This document shows, piece by piece, positions 25,335 through 34,101 of a stretch of DNA of 64,000 nt (its first letter is position 1; each line of letters opens with the position of its first letter). A program made the position numbers and the translations under genes. The notes beneath the pieces were generated by a model. The model did not search any database, was not told the DNA's origin, and worked only from the letters and a program-made list of their open reading frames with translations. Source of the DNA: Nocardia blacklockiae (GTDB lineage Bacteria > Actinomycetota > Actinomycetes > Mycobacteriales > Mycobacteriaceae); the NCBI RefSeq assembly GCF_015477355.1, contig NZ_JADLRJ010000007.1, forward strand, positions 1 to 64,000. Reading direction: 5' to 3'.

Positions 25335-27287
25335 ATGACACTTCCCGATCGCTACTCCTACGGGCCCTACCACGAGGGACCCGATCCGCTGGCGCCGCCG
25401 CTCGACCTGCGCGAGGCACTGGACCAGATCGGCCGCGACGTGATGGAGGGCGGCTCGCCGCGCTCCGCGCTGGAGGAACTGCTGCGCCGCGGCACGCGCG
25501 GCGGCAGCGGCCTCGACGAGCTGACCCGCCGGCTGTGGCAGCGCCGCGCGGAGATCTCCCGGCGGCACCGGCTCGACGGCTCGCTGCAGCAGATCCGGCA
25601 GCTGCTCGACGAGGCCGTCGAGGCCGAACGCCGCGCGCTGTTCCCGGACCCGTCCGACGACGCCCGGTTCGCCGAGGCGCGGCTGGACGCGCTGCCGTCG
25701 AACACGGCCGCCGCGGTCGGCGAACTGGCCGAGTACTCCTGGCGTTCGGAGACGGGCCGGGAGAACTACGCGAAGATCCGCGATCTGCTTGGCCGCGACC
25801 TGCTCGAATCACGGTTCCAGGGCATGAAGCAGGCGCTGGCGAACACCACGCCCGCCGACGTCGAACGGGTCCGGCAGATGATGTCGGATCTCAACGACCT
25901 GCTCGCGGCGCACGCGCGGGGCGAGGACACCGAGCGGCAGTTCGCCGACTTCATGGCGCGTCACGGTGAGTTCTTCCCCGAGAACCCGCGCAATACGGAC
26001 GAATTGATCGATGCGCTCGCGGCTCGTGCCGCCGCCGCGCAGCGCATGATGAACTCGATGTCGGCCGAGCAGCGGGCCGAGCTGTCGGAGCTGGTCGGGC
26101 AGGCGTTCGGCGACCCGCGCATCGCCGAACAGGTGGCCGCGCTGGACGCCAATCTGCGGTCGCTGCGCCCGGGTGAGGACTGGGAGTCGGCGCAGCGGTT
26201 CCGCGGCGAGGACCCGCTCGGTCTCGGCGAGGGCGCGCAGGCCTTGCAGGACCTGGCCGAATTGGACGCTCTCGCGGAACAACTCGGGCAGTCGTATCCG
26301 GGCGCGCGGCTCGAGGACATCGACCTCGACGCGCTGGAACGCCACCTCGGCGAGGACGCGCGGGTGGACGCCGCCCGGCTGGCCGAGCTGGAACGCGAGC
26401 TGCGTCGGCAGGGGTTGTTCGAGCGCACGCCCGACGGCTCGCTGCGGCTGACGCCCCGGGCGCTGCGGCGTCTCGGCGAGACCGCGCTGCGAGATGTGGT
26501 GGGGCAGTTGCGTTCCCGGCGCGGCGAGCGGGACACGGCGCGGGCCGGCGCGGCGGGCGAGCCGACCGGTTCGGCGCGGGCCTGGCGGTTCGGCGACACC
26601 GAGCCGTGGGACGTGCCGCGGACCGTGCGCAACGCCGTGCTGCGGTCGGCCTCGGCGGGCAGTCGCGCGGTACGCCTGGACGTGTCCGATGTCGAGATCA
26701 TGGAGACCGAGCAGCGCGCCCGCGCCGCGGTGGCGCTGTGCGTCGACACCTCCTGGTCGATGGTGCAGGACGGTCGCTGGGTGCCGATGAAGCGCACCGC
26801 GCTCGCGCTGCACCACCTGATCGGCTCCCGATTCCGTTCCGACGCACTGGATCTGATCACCTTCGGCCGCTACGCCGGCACCGTCGACATCGGCGAATTG
26901 ACCGGGCTGGAACCGGTGTGGGAGCAGGGCACCAACCTGCACCACGCCCTGCTGCTGGCCGCGCGGCACCTGCGCCGCCACCCCGATGCCGTGCCGGTCG
27001 TGCTGGTGGTCACCGACGGTGAGCCCACCGCGCATCTGGAGCCGGACGGGGAGGCCTACTTCGACTGGCCGCCGCAACCGCGCACGCTCGCCGTGACGAT
27101 GGCGCAGGTGGACGCGCTCGCCAAACTCGGCGCGTCGGTCACGGTGTTCATGCTCGGCGAGGATCCGCGGCTGGCGGCGTTCGTCGATCTGGTCGCCCGG
27201 CGCAGCGGCGGGCGCGTGGTGGCGCCCGATCTCGACGGGCTCGGCGCGGCGGTCGTGAGCGACTACCTGCGGGGGAGGCGCGGATAA
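25335..27287 (+). CDS. VWA-domain protein, partner of the MoxR ATPase
   Basis: A 650-aa protein equivalent to M. tuberculosis Rv0959. Residues 1-450 are charged and helical, with repeated coiled-coil-like segments (LARLERELRRQ, EQLGQSYPGARLEDIDLDALERHL). The von Willebrand A domain covers about 465-650, with a full MIDAS: DTSWS (470-474), the Thr in EQGTNLHHALL, and Asp in VTDGEPT. Such proteins bind metal and present substrates to the AAA+ partner. No signal peptide, so cytoplasmic. GTGAGG precedes the ATG. Confidence 0.87.
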   Translation: MTLPDRYSYGPYHEGPDPLAPPLDLREALDQIGRDVMEGGSPRSALEELLRRGTRGGSGLDELTRRLWQRRAEISRRHRLDGSLQQIRQLLDEAVEAERRALFPDPSDDARFAEARLDALPSNTAAAVGELAEYSWRSETGRENYAKIRDLLGRDLLESRFQGMKQALANTTPADVERVRQMMSDLNDLLAAHARGEDTERQFADFMARHGEFFPENPRNTDELIDALAARAAAAQRMMNSMSAEQRAELSELVGQAFGDPRIAEQVAALDANLRSLRPGEDWESAQRFRGEDPLGLGEGAQALQDLAELDALAEQLGQSYPGARLEDIDLDALERHLGEDARVDAARLAELERELRRQGLFERTPDGSLRLTPRALRRLGETALRDVVGQLRSRRGERDTARAGAAGEPTGSARAWRFGDTEPWDVPRTVRNAVLRSASAGSRAVRLDVSDVEIMETEQRARAAVALCVDTSWSMVQDGRWVPMKRTALALHHLIGSRFRSDALDLITFGRYAGTVDIGELTGLEPVWEQGTNLHHALLLAARHLRRHPDAVPVVLVVTDGEPTAHLEPDGEAYFDWPPQPRTLAVTMAQVDALAKLGASVTVFMLGEDPRLAAFVDLVARRSGGRVVAPDLDGLGAAVVSDYLRGRRG

Positions 27288-27315
27288 CCGGCGAATCCTT
27301 GCTCCGCTATTGAAC

Positions 27316-27335
27316 GTGCCGTTATTTAACGGTAC
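27316..27335. promoter_or_regulatory. AT-rich palindrome upstream of the GWGHG protein
   Basis: GTGCCGTTA-TT-TAACGGTAC has 9-bp arms with one mismatch, in an AT-rich island unlike its surroundings (27306-27345). It sits about 90 bases before the secreted-protein gene and about 30 after the VWA stop, so it is either an operator (TetR-like symmetry) or a terminator; the absence of a following U-run favours an operator. Confidence 0.5.
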
Positions 27336-27422
27336 ATTAATTGGGGTAAGGGATGGTCGCCTGCGGCGACCGCCGAGGTGGCCGGCCATCCGTTGACAAC
27401 GATCGCAGGTTAGGAAGTTCCG

Positions 27423-27785
27423 ATGTCTCGGACTCACACACCCGTAGGCGCCCGTCGGCGGCTGTTCCGGGTCGTCGCCGCGGTGACCGTGGCGGCGGCG
27501 CCGCTCGCCGTCGCGGCTCCCGCATTCGCCGCGCCCGCGCCGGGCGTCCCGCTCGTGGCCGAGCCGGCCGCCCCGGCCGCCGAACAGCCCGCGCAGGCCG
27601 CGGACGGTGCGGCGCAGGACATCCACGGCCGTTGGGGTCACGGTGGCTGGGGCCGCGGTGGCTGGGGTCATGGTGGCTGGGGTCACGGTGGCTGGGGCCA
27701 CCGTGGCTGGCACGGCGGCTACAACCCGGGTTGGTACAGCCCCGGCTGGTACGGCCACGGACCGTCGAGCGGCAGCGCCTTCTGA
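27423..27785 (+). CDS. Secreted Gly/Trp/His-repeat protein, 120 aa
   Basis: The N-terminus (RRRLFRVVAAVTVAAAPLAVAAPAFA) is a signal peptide with AFA-AP cleavage near residue 36. An Ala/Pro-rich segment follows, then from about residue 68 five short repeats of GWGHG/GWGRG and a tail with GWYSPGWYGHGP. The mature protein is free of Cys. Histidines spaced every five residues in a Gly/Trp context could bind Cu, Ni or Zn; this is inference. TAGGAAG is the ribosome site. No known family recognised. Confidence 0.7.
   Translation: MSRTHTPVGARRRLFRVVAAVTVAAAPLAVAAPAFAAPAPGVPLVAEPAAPAAEQPAQAADGAAQDIHGRWGHGGWGRGGWGHGGWGHGGWGHRGWHGGYNPGWYSPGWYGHGPSSGSAF
27634..27715 (+). repeat. 15-bp coding repeat (GWGHG units)
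   Basis: Successive 15-base units on the theme GGTGGCTGGGGTCAC encode GGWGH-type pentapeptides; five or so units, near-identical, in frame. Confidence 0.7.
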
Positions 27786-27920
27786 GCCCACGGCACCGTC
27801 CGTGAGGGGCGCGGGCCGCGTCGAAGCGCGGCCCGCGCAAGGACTTTCCCTCCACGCGGGAATGGAACGCGCGGCGCACGCGGTTGGCACGACCGACCGC
27901 ACCGGTGGAGGAGTACGCGC

Positions 27921-28802
27921 ATGAAGATCCGTTTCGGCGTCGGCACGAGTTCGGGCGCCGGGCCCGCGGAGTTCGCGGCGCTCGTGGATTCGCTCGAGGC
28001 CGCCGGTGTCGACTCGCTGTGGCTGTCGGAGTTGGTGTCGGCCGATTCCGTCGAGCCCTTCGTCGGTATGGCGTTCGCGCTGTCGCGGACCACGCGGCTG
28101 AAGGTCGGCACCTCGGTGGCGATCCTGCCCGGCCGCCATCCCGTGCTGGTGGCCAAGCAACTGGCCTCGCTGGCCGGGCTGGCGCCCAAGCGGGTGCTGC
28201 CGGTGTTCGGCCTGCAACCCGCGCGCCCGGGCGAACGCGACCTGTTCCCGGTGCCGCCCGGCCGGCGCGGCGCGATGTTCGACGAATCGCTGCGGCTGCT
28301 GCGGGCGGCGCTCGACTACGACGAGGTCGACTTCGACGGCGAGTTCTTCACGGTCGGCGGCATCGGTATCGGTGCGCGGCCACCACGTCCGCTCGACATC
28401 TGGCTCGGCGGATCCGCGCCCGCGGCGTACCGCCGGATCGGGCGATACGCCGACGGCTGGCTCGGCAGCTTCCTGACGCCCGCCGAAGCGGCGCAGGGCC
28501 GCAAGGCCATTGAGGCCGCGGCCGCCGAAGCAGGTCGCGAGATCGAGGCCGACCATTTCGGCACCAGCGTCGTACTGGCCGAGGACGGCATCCCCGACGA
28601 CCTGGCGGCCGCGATCGTGCGCCGCCGCCCCGGCGTGGACCCCGCGGATCTGATCGCGGGCAGCTGGCCGGACCTACACCGCCTGATCGACGGCTATCTC
28701 GAGGCCGGTCTGACCAAGTTCGTCGTCGGCTCGGTGAGCGGGCGTCCGGCCGAGGAGTTCGTCGGCCGTTTCGTCGAGGAACTGCTGCCGCGGCAGAACT
28801 GA
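27921..28802 (+). CDS. LLM-class F420-dependent oxidoreductase
   Basis: A 293-aa luciferase-like monooxygenase fold enzyme, probably using coenzyme F420 as in mycobacteria and Nocardia. Seen: MKIRFGVGTSSG, SLWLSELVSADS, RLKVGTSVAILPGRHPVLVAKQLASLAGLAP, and the LDIWLGGSAPAAYRRIGRYADGWLGSFLTP segment characteristic of the TIGR03854-like F420 group. A GGAGGAG ribosome site is present. The next gene, an MDR oxidoreductase, follows after 71 bases, so the two may be co-transcribed. Substrate unknown. Confidence 0.88.
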   Translation: MKIRFGVGTSSGAGPAEFAALVDSLEAAGVDSLWLSELVSADSVEPFVGMAFALSRTTRLKVGTSVAILPGRHPVLVAKQLASLAGLAPKRVLPVFGLQPARPGERDLFPVPPGRRGAMFDESLRLLRAALDYDEVDFDGEFFTVGGIGIGARPPRPLDIWLGGSAPAAYRRIGRYADGWLGSFLTPAEAAQGRKAIEAAAAEAGREIEADHFGTSVVLAEDGIPDDLAAAIVRRRPGVDPADLIAGSWPDLHRLIDGYLEAGLTKFVVGSVSGRPAEEFVGRFVEELLPRQN

Positions 28803-28873
28803 GTGCGCGGGAACAGCGACCCGTCCGAGCCGGTTGCCCCGAACAGGGGGCCGACGAAGAACGGGAGTGCTGC

Positions 28874-29821
28874 ATGCTGGCAATCGGATTCGACACACCG
28901 GGCGGGCCGGAAGTGCTGCGGGAGTTGCGGGTCGCCGCACCGCACGCCGGGCCCGGCGAGGTCCGGATCGCGGTCGAGGCCGCGACGGTGAACCCCTCCG
29001 ATCTCGTCACCCGCTCGGGGCAGGCGCACGACCGCTATCGCGACGTCGCGCCGCCGTATGTGCCGGGCTGGGAGGCGGCCGGAGTGATCGACGAGGCCGG
29101 TCCGGGCAGCGAGTGGCGGATCGGCGACCGCGTCTTCGCGATCACCAAGCCGGTGCTGGAGGGCGGCGGCGCCTACGTGAAACACCTTGTGGTGCCGGAC
29201 GATTCGGTGGCCCGAATTCCCGAGGGCAGCGACGCCGTCGCGGCCGCGACACTGCCGATGAACGGGCTCACCGCGCGGCTCGCACTGGCCGCCCTCGGTC
29301 CGGAGCCCGGCCGGACGGTCGCGGTGACCGGTGCGGTCGGTGCGGTCGGCGGCTACGTCGTGGAAATGGCGAAACACGCGGGGCTGCGGGTGATCGCCGA
29401 CGCCGCGCCGGCGGATCGCGCGGCGGTCGCCGGGTTCGGCGCGGACGTGGTGGTGCCGCGCGGCGCCGAAGTCGCCCGGCACATTCGCGAGCACGTTCCC
29501 GGCGGTGTGGACGCCGTGGTGGACACCGCGCTACAGGGCGCGCCGGTGCTGGCGGCCGTGCGGGACGGCGGAGCATATGTGGCGCTGCGGCCGCCGGCGC
29601 TGACCGGCGGAGTCGAGTCCGAGCGCGGCATCGCGGTGCACTACGTCATGGTGACCGACCACGTGCGCGACGCGGCCGGGCTGCGCGAGCTGAGTGAGCT
29701 CGCGGCACAGGGCGTGCTGACGCTGCGGGTGGCGCGCACCTTCCCGGCCGCGCAGGCCGCCGACGCGCATCGCCTGCTCGAGGCGGGCGGGGTGCGGGGC
29801 CGGATCGTGCTGCGGTTCTGA
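28874..29821 (+). CDS. Medium-chain dehydrogenase/reductase (quinone oxidoreductase-like)
   Basis: A 315-aa NADPH-dependent MDR enzyme without zinc. It has the GroES-like N-terminal domain (AATVNPSDLVTRSGQ..PPYVPGWEAAGVIDEAG), a Rossmann site TVAVTGAVGAVGGYVVEMAKHAG (about 137-158) and the closing RVARTFPAAQAADAHRLLEAGGVRGRIVL. The catalytic-zinc Cys and His are absent, so it is a quinone or enone reductase rather than an alcohol dehydrogenase. An 18-bp perfect inverted repeat begins 12 bases after its stop. Confidence 0.87.
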   Translation: MLAIGFDTPGGPEVLRELRVAAPHAGPGEVRIAVEAATVNPSDLVTRSGQAHDRYRDVAPPYVPGWEAAGVIDEAGPGSEWRIGDRVFAITKPVLEGGGAYVKHLVVPDDSVARIPEGSDAVAAATLPMNGLTARLALAALGPEPGRTVAVTGAVGAVGGYVVEMAKHAGLRVIADAAPADRAAVAGFGADVVVPRGAEVARHIREHVPGGVDAVVDTALQGAPVLAAVRDGGAYVALRPPALTGGVESERGIAVHYVMVTDHVRDAAGLRELSELAAQGVLTLRVARTFPAAQAADAHRLLEAGGVRGRIVLRF

Positions 29822-29832
29822 CTTTTTCGAGG

Positions 29833-29884
29833 CCGACATCGATGGACGGAAGCGGCTCATGGTGCATCCGTCCATCGATGTCGG
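29833..29884 (+). terminator. 18-bp perfect inverted repeat with 16-base loop
   Basis: Arms at 29833-29850 and 29867-29884 pair without mismatch. Location right after the MDR gene suggests a terminator, but there is no U-run and the loop is long, so an operator or structured RNA is possible. Confidence 0.6.
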
Positions 29885-30145
29885 TTGTATCCGAGACAGT
29901 GCCCGGCAGGCCGCGAGGCAACCACCGGACACCATCAGGTATTCGGACCCGCTCGCGAATCGGCTTGGTCGGTGTGCCGGTATGGCTCGTGTCACCTGAT
30001 GCGGTCGGTGCGGGCGGCTGAGCTGGATGCGTACCTCGAGGTGGGTATCCGGAGGAAATTGTGCGTACTTGCCGGGTCGCGGGGGCCGGGACAGCCTGGT
30101 GGCAGCGCGCTGCAATGTCCCGGATCTCGAAGGAGCTGACAAACG
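29885..30145. other. Intergenic region before the imine-reductase-like gene
   Basis: Beyond the inverted repeat, the region contains CATCAGGT (29931-29938) and ACCTGATG (29994-30001), matching inverted arms 55 bases apart, and the GAAGGAG ribosome site of the next gene. No gene is supported. Confidence 0.35.
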
Positions 30146-31033
30146 ATGACGACAACCTCGCCGACCTCGGTGACGGTGCTGGGGCTGGGCGCGATGGGGG
30201 CTGCGCTGGCCGCGGCGTTCCGCGCGGCCGGGCATTCGACCACGGTGTGGAATCGCAGTCCCGGCAAGGACATCGAGCTCGTCGCGGCCGGTGCGACACG
30301 CGCCGATTCGGTGCGCGCGGCGGTGGAGTCGAGCGACCTGGTCGTGGCGGTGCTGCTCGATCACGCCTCGGTGCACGAAACCCTCGACCCGGTCGCCGAC
30401 GCGCTCGCCGGACGGGCGCTGGTCAACCTCACCAGCACCGCGCCCGAGGAGGCCCGGGAACTGGCGCGCTGGGCGGCCGGGCACGGCATCGACTTCCTCG
30501 ACGGCGGCATCATGGCCGTTCCCGCGATGATCGGCCGACCCGGCTCGTCGATCCTCTACAGCGGCTCCCGCGAGGTGTTCGACACCCACCGGCCCGCCCT
30601 CGAACTGCTCGGCGCCGCAGAGTATTTCGGCGACGACGCGGGCACCGCCGCGCTCTACGATTTCGCGCTGCTGGCCGGCATGTACATCATGTTCGCCGGC
30701 TTCCAGCACGGCGCCGCCATGGTGCGTTCGGCCGGCGGCTCCGCCGAGGACTTCGGCACGCGCGCCGCGGCCTGGCTCACCGCCATCATGGCCTCGCTCC
30801 CGGCCCAGGGCCACGTGATCGACAGCGGCGACTACACCCACCCGGTCCAGGACCTGCGCTTCACTAAAACGGCCCTCGACGCCATCGTGCGCGCGAGCCG
30901 CGACGCCGGGGTCGCCCTCGACGTCCTTCGCCCGGTGCAGGCGCTCGTCGATCGCCAGATCGCCGACGGGCACGGGGCGGAGGCCACCGAGCGCATGTAC
31001 GAGGGGCTGCCCGCACCCCGTGCCGCCTCCTGA
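30146..31033 (+). CDS. NAD(P)-dependent oxidoreductase, imine reductase/6PGDH-like
   Basis: A 295-aa beta-hydroxyacid-dehydrogenase-like protein. The N-terminal Rossmann site is VTVLGLGAMGAALAAAFRAAGH with an NRSP motif that favours NADP. The long interdomain helix and the all-helical C-terminal domain (DFALLAGMYIMFAGFQHGAAMVRS...) match the imine-reductase group (NADPH-dependent, often with Asp or Tyr near residue 170) better than 3-hydroxyisobutyrate dehydrogenase, since the usual catalytic Lys motif is not apparent. GAAGGAG precedes the ATG. Substrate unknown. Confidence 0.8.
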   Translation: MTTTSPTSVTVLGLGAMGAALAAAFRAAGHSTTVWNRSPGKDIELVAAGATRADSVRAAVESSDLVVAVLLDHASVHETLDPVADALAGRALVNLTSTAPEEARELARWAAGHGIDFLDGGIMAVPAMIGRPGSSILYSGSREVFDTHRPALELLGAAEYFGDDAGTAALYDFALLAGMYIMFAGFQHGAAMVRSAGGSAEDFGTRAAAWLTAIMASLPAQGHVIDSGDYTHPVQDLRFTKTALDAIVRASRDAGVALDVLRPVQALVDRQIADGHGAEATERMYEGLPAPRAAS

Positions 31034-31079
31034 AGCAGGGGATGCGACGAATACCGGATTCGCTTGGCTTATCGGACAA

Positions 31080-31256
31080 TAGAGTCCAACCGCGCATCGC
31101 GGACAATGGCGTGCGCGGTGGCGCACTCCGGTCCGCGTCCAATGCCAGCGAAAGGCCGCCAGCCATGCTAATTTCCCCTCGCATCGCCGCTGCGGGAACG
31201 AGGTGTACCCGTTCGCGCGACACGCTTACGACGAGCGGTGAAGGGGACGGCGGTCG
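31080..31256 (+). promoter_or_regulatory. Promoter region of the four-gene cassette
   Basis: Two TANNNT boxes, TAGAGT (31080-31085) and TAATTT (31169-31174), lie in relatively AT-rich patches upstream of the cassette; a small stem GTGCG/CGCAC lies between. AAGGGGA (about 31242) is the ribosome site. Confidence 0.3.
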
Positions 31257-33182
31257 ATGAGAATTCAGCCCCGGCGGCAGATTCTGGCGGTCTGGCATTC
31301 GTTGCTGTCCTCCTGTTATGTCGACGGCGAATGGATCTGGGGCGGCCGCGACGGTTCCAACTCCATCAGCGACGCCGAACAACTGCTGTGCCTGCTCTAT
31401 CCGGCCACCGAGATCTCGAGCTTCGCCCTGGACAACCCCGACGAGCTGTCCGACGACGTCGCCGCGGTGCTGGCGCCGTTCGGCCGCGGCGCCAAGATCG
31501 GATCGAAACTGGTCGAGGTGCTGGAGGACTACTGGGCGCGCTACACCGGTCCGGACGGTGAGCCGATCTTCTCCGCCGGCACCTACCTGCGAGCCACCGC
31601 CGCGGGGCGGGAACCGACCCGGCGCCAGCGCGAACTGGACGTGGTGGATTCCTATTCGATGTCGCTGACGCTGTGCCTGGCCGCCCTGAAGTTCCTGCGG
31701 GCGTTCCGGCGCTGGGTCAAGACCCGTCCCACGCCCGGCACCACGCTGGAAACCCGCATGGCGGAGCTGGAGGAGAAGGTCGCCGCCCGGCTGACGGCGG
31801 CGATGACCGGTCTGGTGCGCAGTTTCGTGGTGTTCACCGTGGACCCGCTGGACCCCACCGAACCCGCCGGCCGCAACATGCTGCGGATGTTCAACCAGAC
31901 CGGCGCCTCCGACGAGGCAGTGGTCGCCACGGTCAACCGGCGGCTCGACCGGCTGCGGGTGCGGCTGCGCCGGGACGTCACCCTCAGCCAGACACCCGAT
32001 ATCGATCTCGAGGACGAGACCCTGCTGTTCGAGTGCGGGTGGAGCTGGGGCGTGGCCAAGCAGGCGGCGCCCATCGAGTTCGTCGACGCGGCCATCGCCG
32101 ACCAGCCGGGCTACGCGGTGGCGCGGCCCTATCTGTACTTCACCGTGGTCGCGCTCGACGGCATCAACGACCTCACCTCGCCGCGCACCCGCGAATTGGA
32201 TCTGCTCGACGCCGACCAGCGGCGGCTCGCCGAGGCGCTGCAGCTGCGCTGGGATCTGGCGCAGCGGTACTGGTCGGCCATGGCGCGCTACGGCGAGGGC
32301 CGCTGGCCGCTCGAGGACATCCCGTGGCGGACCTCGGACGGCGAGGAATCGGACTACTTCAGTCTCTCGGTGTCGGCCGTGCTGATCCAGGACCTGATCA
32401 ACCGCGAAGCCAGCGACGACGACCTCACCAGGGCCACACCGGTTTTCGACGAGTTGGCGCGGCGCGGCCGGATCATCCGCCGCCTGACCGTCGACGACAG
32501 CGCGCGCGAACTGCACGTGCCGGGCGTGCGGCTCTCGCTGCTGGGCACCGAGGACGTCGACGACGGCGGGCGGCTGGAGTGGACGGTGTCGGACTACGCA
32601 CCGGTGCTGCTGAAGCGCACGCTGCAGGCGGCCCGGCTCTCCGGCACGCTCACCACCCGCGACCGGCTGCTCGAACTCGCGCAGTCGACGATGGACCACC
32701 TCGAGCGCCGCGCCTTCAAGAAAGGGCAGGCCGAGGGCCTGTGGGACAACGCGGAAGAGGTCTTTCGGATCGAGCCGCCCAACGACGGCCGGTATCGGCC
32801 GTCGTTCGCCGACACGGCCGCGGCGGAGAACGAGGGTGCGGACCCCCGGCCGTCCTGGTACCTGACCGAGCGGGTGATCGAATGCCTGGTCGCCGCCGAC
32901 CTCACCTTCCGTGAGCCGCCGTTGCGGTCCACCACGTCCGCGGTGCGCGCGCTGGAACTGCTCAACGAGGCCGAACATCTGCTCAATCAGAAACTGTTGC
33001 AGCTCAGCGAGCTCGACATGACGAAGAACCGCCTGGCGCTGGAGACCGTGCACCAACAATTGGAACGCGCGCGCAGCGTTTTCGACGAACGCCCCGGCAC
33101 CGCGCACAGTCTGTGCGCGGAGGCGCTGCGGGAACTGGACGGATTGGTATTCGCCGACGAGGACGCGCAGAGGAGCGTGTAG
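31257..33182 (+). CDS. SCO2524-like protein of unknown function, first gene of cassette
   Basis: A 641-aa soluble, mainly helical protein with no signal peptide, membrane segment, P-loop or nuclease motif I can see. Recurrent features are aromatic-rich segments (WHSLLSSCYVDGEWIWGGRDGSNSI; LLFECGWSWG) and a C-terminal helical part rich in Leu and Glu (ALELLNEAEHLLNQKLLQLSELDM). Size and position immediately before a variant P-loop ATPase match, from memory, the NCBIfam 'SCO2524 family protein' named after Streptomyces coelicolor. The stop is 3 bases before the next ATG. Function unknown; AAGGGGA 8 bases before ATG supports the start. Confidence 0.7.
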   Translation: MRIQPRRQILAVWHSLLSSCYVDGEWIWGGRDGSNSISDAEQLLCLLYPATEISSFALDNPDELSDDVAAVLAPFGRGAKIGSKLVEVLEDYWARYTGPDGEPIFSAGTYLRATAAGREPTRRQRELDVVDSYSMSLTLCLAALKFLRAFRRWVKTRPTPGTTLETRMAELEEKVAARLTAAMTGLVRSFVVFTVDPLDPTEPAGRNMLRMFNQTGASDEAVVATVNRRLDRLRVRLRRDVTLSQTPDIDLEDETLLFECGWSWGVAKQAAPIEFVDAAIADQPGYAVARPYLYFTVVALDGINDLTSPRTRELDLLDADQRRLAEALQLRWDLAQRYWSAMARYGEGRWPLEDIPWRTSDGEESDYFSLSVSAVLIQDLINREASDDDLTRATPVFDELARRGRIIRRLTVDDSARELHVPGVRLSLLGTEDVDDGGRLEWTVSDYAPVLLKRTLQAARLSGTLTTRDRLLELAQSTMDHLERRAFKKGQAEGLWDNAEEVFRIEPPNDGRYRPSFADTAAAENEGADPRPSWYLTERVIECLVAADLTFREPPLRSTTSAVRALELLNEAEHLLNQKLLQLSELDMTKNRLALETVHQQLERARSVFDERPGTAHSLCAEALRELDGLVFADEDAQRSV

Positions 33183-33185
33183 CGG

Positions 33186-34100
33186 ATGCTCGTATTCTCG
33201 ACCTCGGACAAGGGCGGTACCGGCCGCTCGGTGACCAGTTGCAATGTCGCGTACCGGCTGAGCATCAACGGCCGCAACGTGGCGTACCTGGATTTCGATT
33301 TCGGGTCACCGACGTCCGGCGCGCTGTTCGAGGTCAATCGGATGGAGCGCGGCACACCCGACAACGACGGCCTGCACGGCTATCTGCTCGGCTCCGGCGC
33401 GGCGCCCACCGCGCGCAACGTGCGATCGGAAACGGGCCGCGCGGAATTGCGCGAGCCGCGCCACCCGTACAAGCTGATGCTGTACCCCGGCGATCGCGGC
33501 GGCGCCGAATTCCTCACCGCCACCGACACGACCGTGAAACGATGTGTCGAACTGCTGGTGGCGTGCGAGCAGGAATTCGATGTGACGATCGTGGATCTCA
33601 GCGCCGGTCGCTCCGTGGCTCTGGAGATGGTGCTGCGCGCCACCCAGAAGGCGCAGCTGCGCAACGCGGTCACCCGCTGGCTGGTCTTCCACCGCTGGAC
33701 GCGCCAGCACATCCTGGCGACGAACGGCCTGGTCCACGGCGAGCACGGCCTGCTACACGTCGGCGAGCAATGCGGCCACGACCCGAAGACGCTCTCGGCC
33801 GCGATTCGGTACGTACGCACCGCGGTGCCCTCGCCGAACGACCACGCGTCGGCCGACAGCGGACCGCAGGCGGCCTGGCTGCGCGCGCAGGACGACGCGC
33901 TGCGGAAATTGGCGACCGCCAATCGGCTCGGGCTCAGCGCGGTGCTCGGCTCGACGCCGATGGAACCGATGCTGCAATGGCGCGAGCAGGTCGTCCTCGA
34001 CGCGGACGTCTCCGCGAAGATCGCGAACGAGAAGACGGTGGTCGCTTTTCAGGAGCTGGCCGCCGGCCTGACCGACGAAGCGGTCTGGGAAGGGGTCTGA
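33186..34100 (+). CDS. SCO2523-like variant P-loop protein (MinD/ParA superfamily)
   Basis: A 304-aa SIMIBI-type NTPase. The deviant Walker A reads SDKGGTGRSV (7-16): the first lysine (Lys9) of the KGGxGK pattern is kept but the second is Arg14. Walker A-prime is VAYLDFDFGSP, and VTIVDLSAG serves as Walker B. The C-terminal half is unlike ParA. I recall this as the 'SCO2523 family variant P-loop protein'. It may act as a switch or scaffold rather than an active ATPase. AGAGGAG about 9 bases before ATG; it follows the first cassette gene by 3 bases. Confidence 0.75.
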   Translation: MLVFSTSDKGGTGRSVTSCNVAYRLSINGRNVAYLDFDFGSPTSGALFEVNRMERGTPDNDGLHGYLLGSGAAPTARNVRSETGRAELREPRHPYKLMLYPGDRGGAEFLTATDTTVKRCVELLVACEQEFDVTIVDLSAGRSVALEMVLRATQKAQLRNAVTRWLVFHRWTRQHILATNGLVHGEHGLLHVGEQCGHDPKTLSAAIRYVRTAVPSPNDHASADSGPQAAWLRAQDDALRKLATANRLGLSAVLGSTPMEPMLQWREQVVLDADVSAKIANEKTVVAFQELAAGLTDEAVWEGV

Positions 34101-34101
34101 G

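Noticed and set aside
23351-25336. 661-aa minus-strand frame opposite the MoxR gene
   Set aside because: Opposite strand of a well-defined AAA+ gene; composition is typical of antisense frames in high-GC DNA.
25809-28556. 915-aa minus-strand frame opposite the VWA and LLM genes
   Set aside because: Covers three real genes on the other strand and has no recognisable domain.
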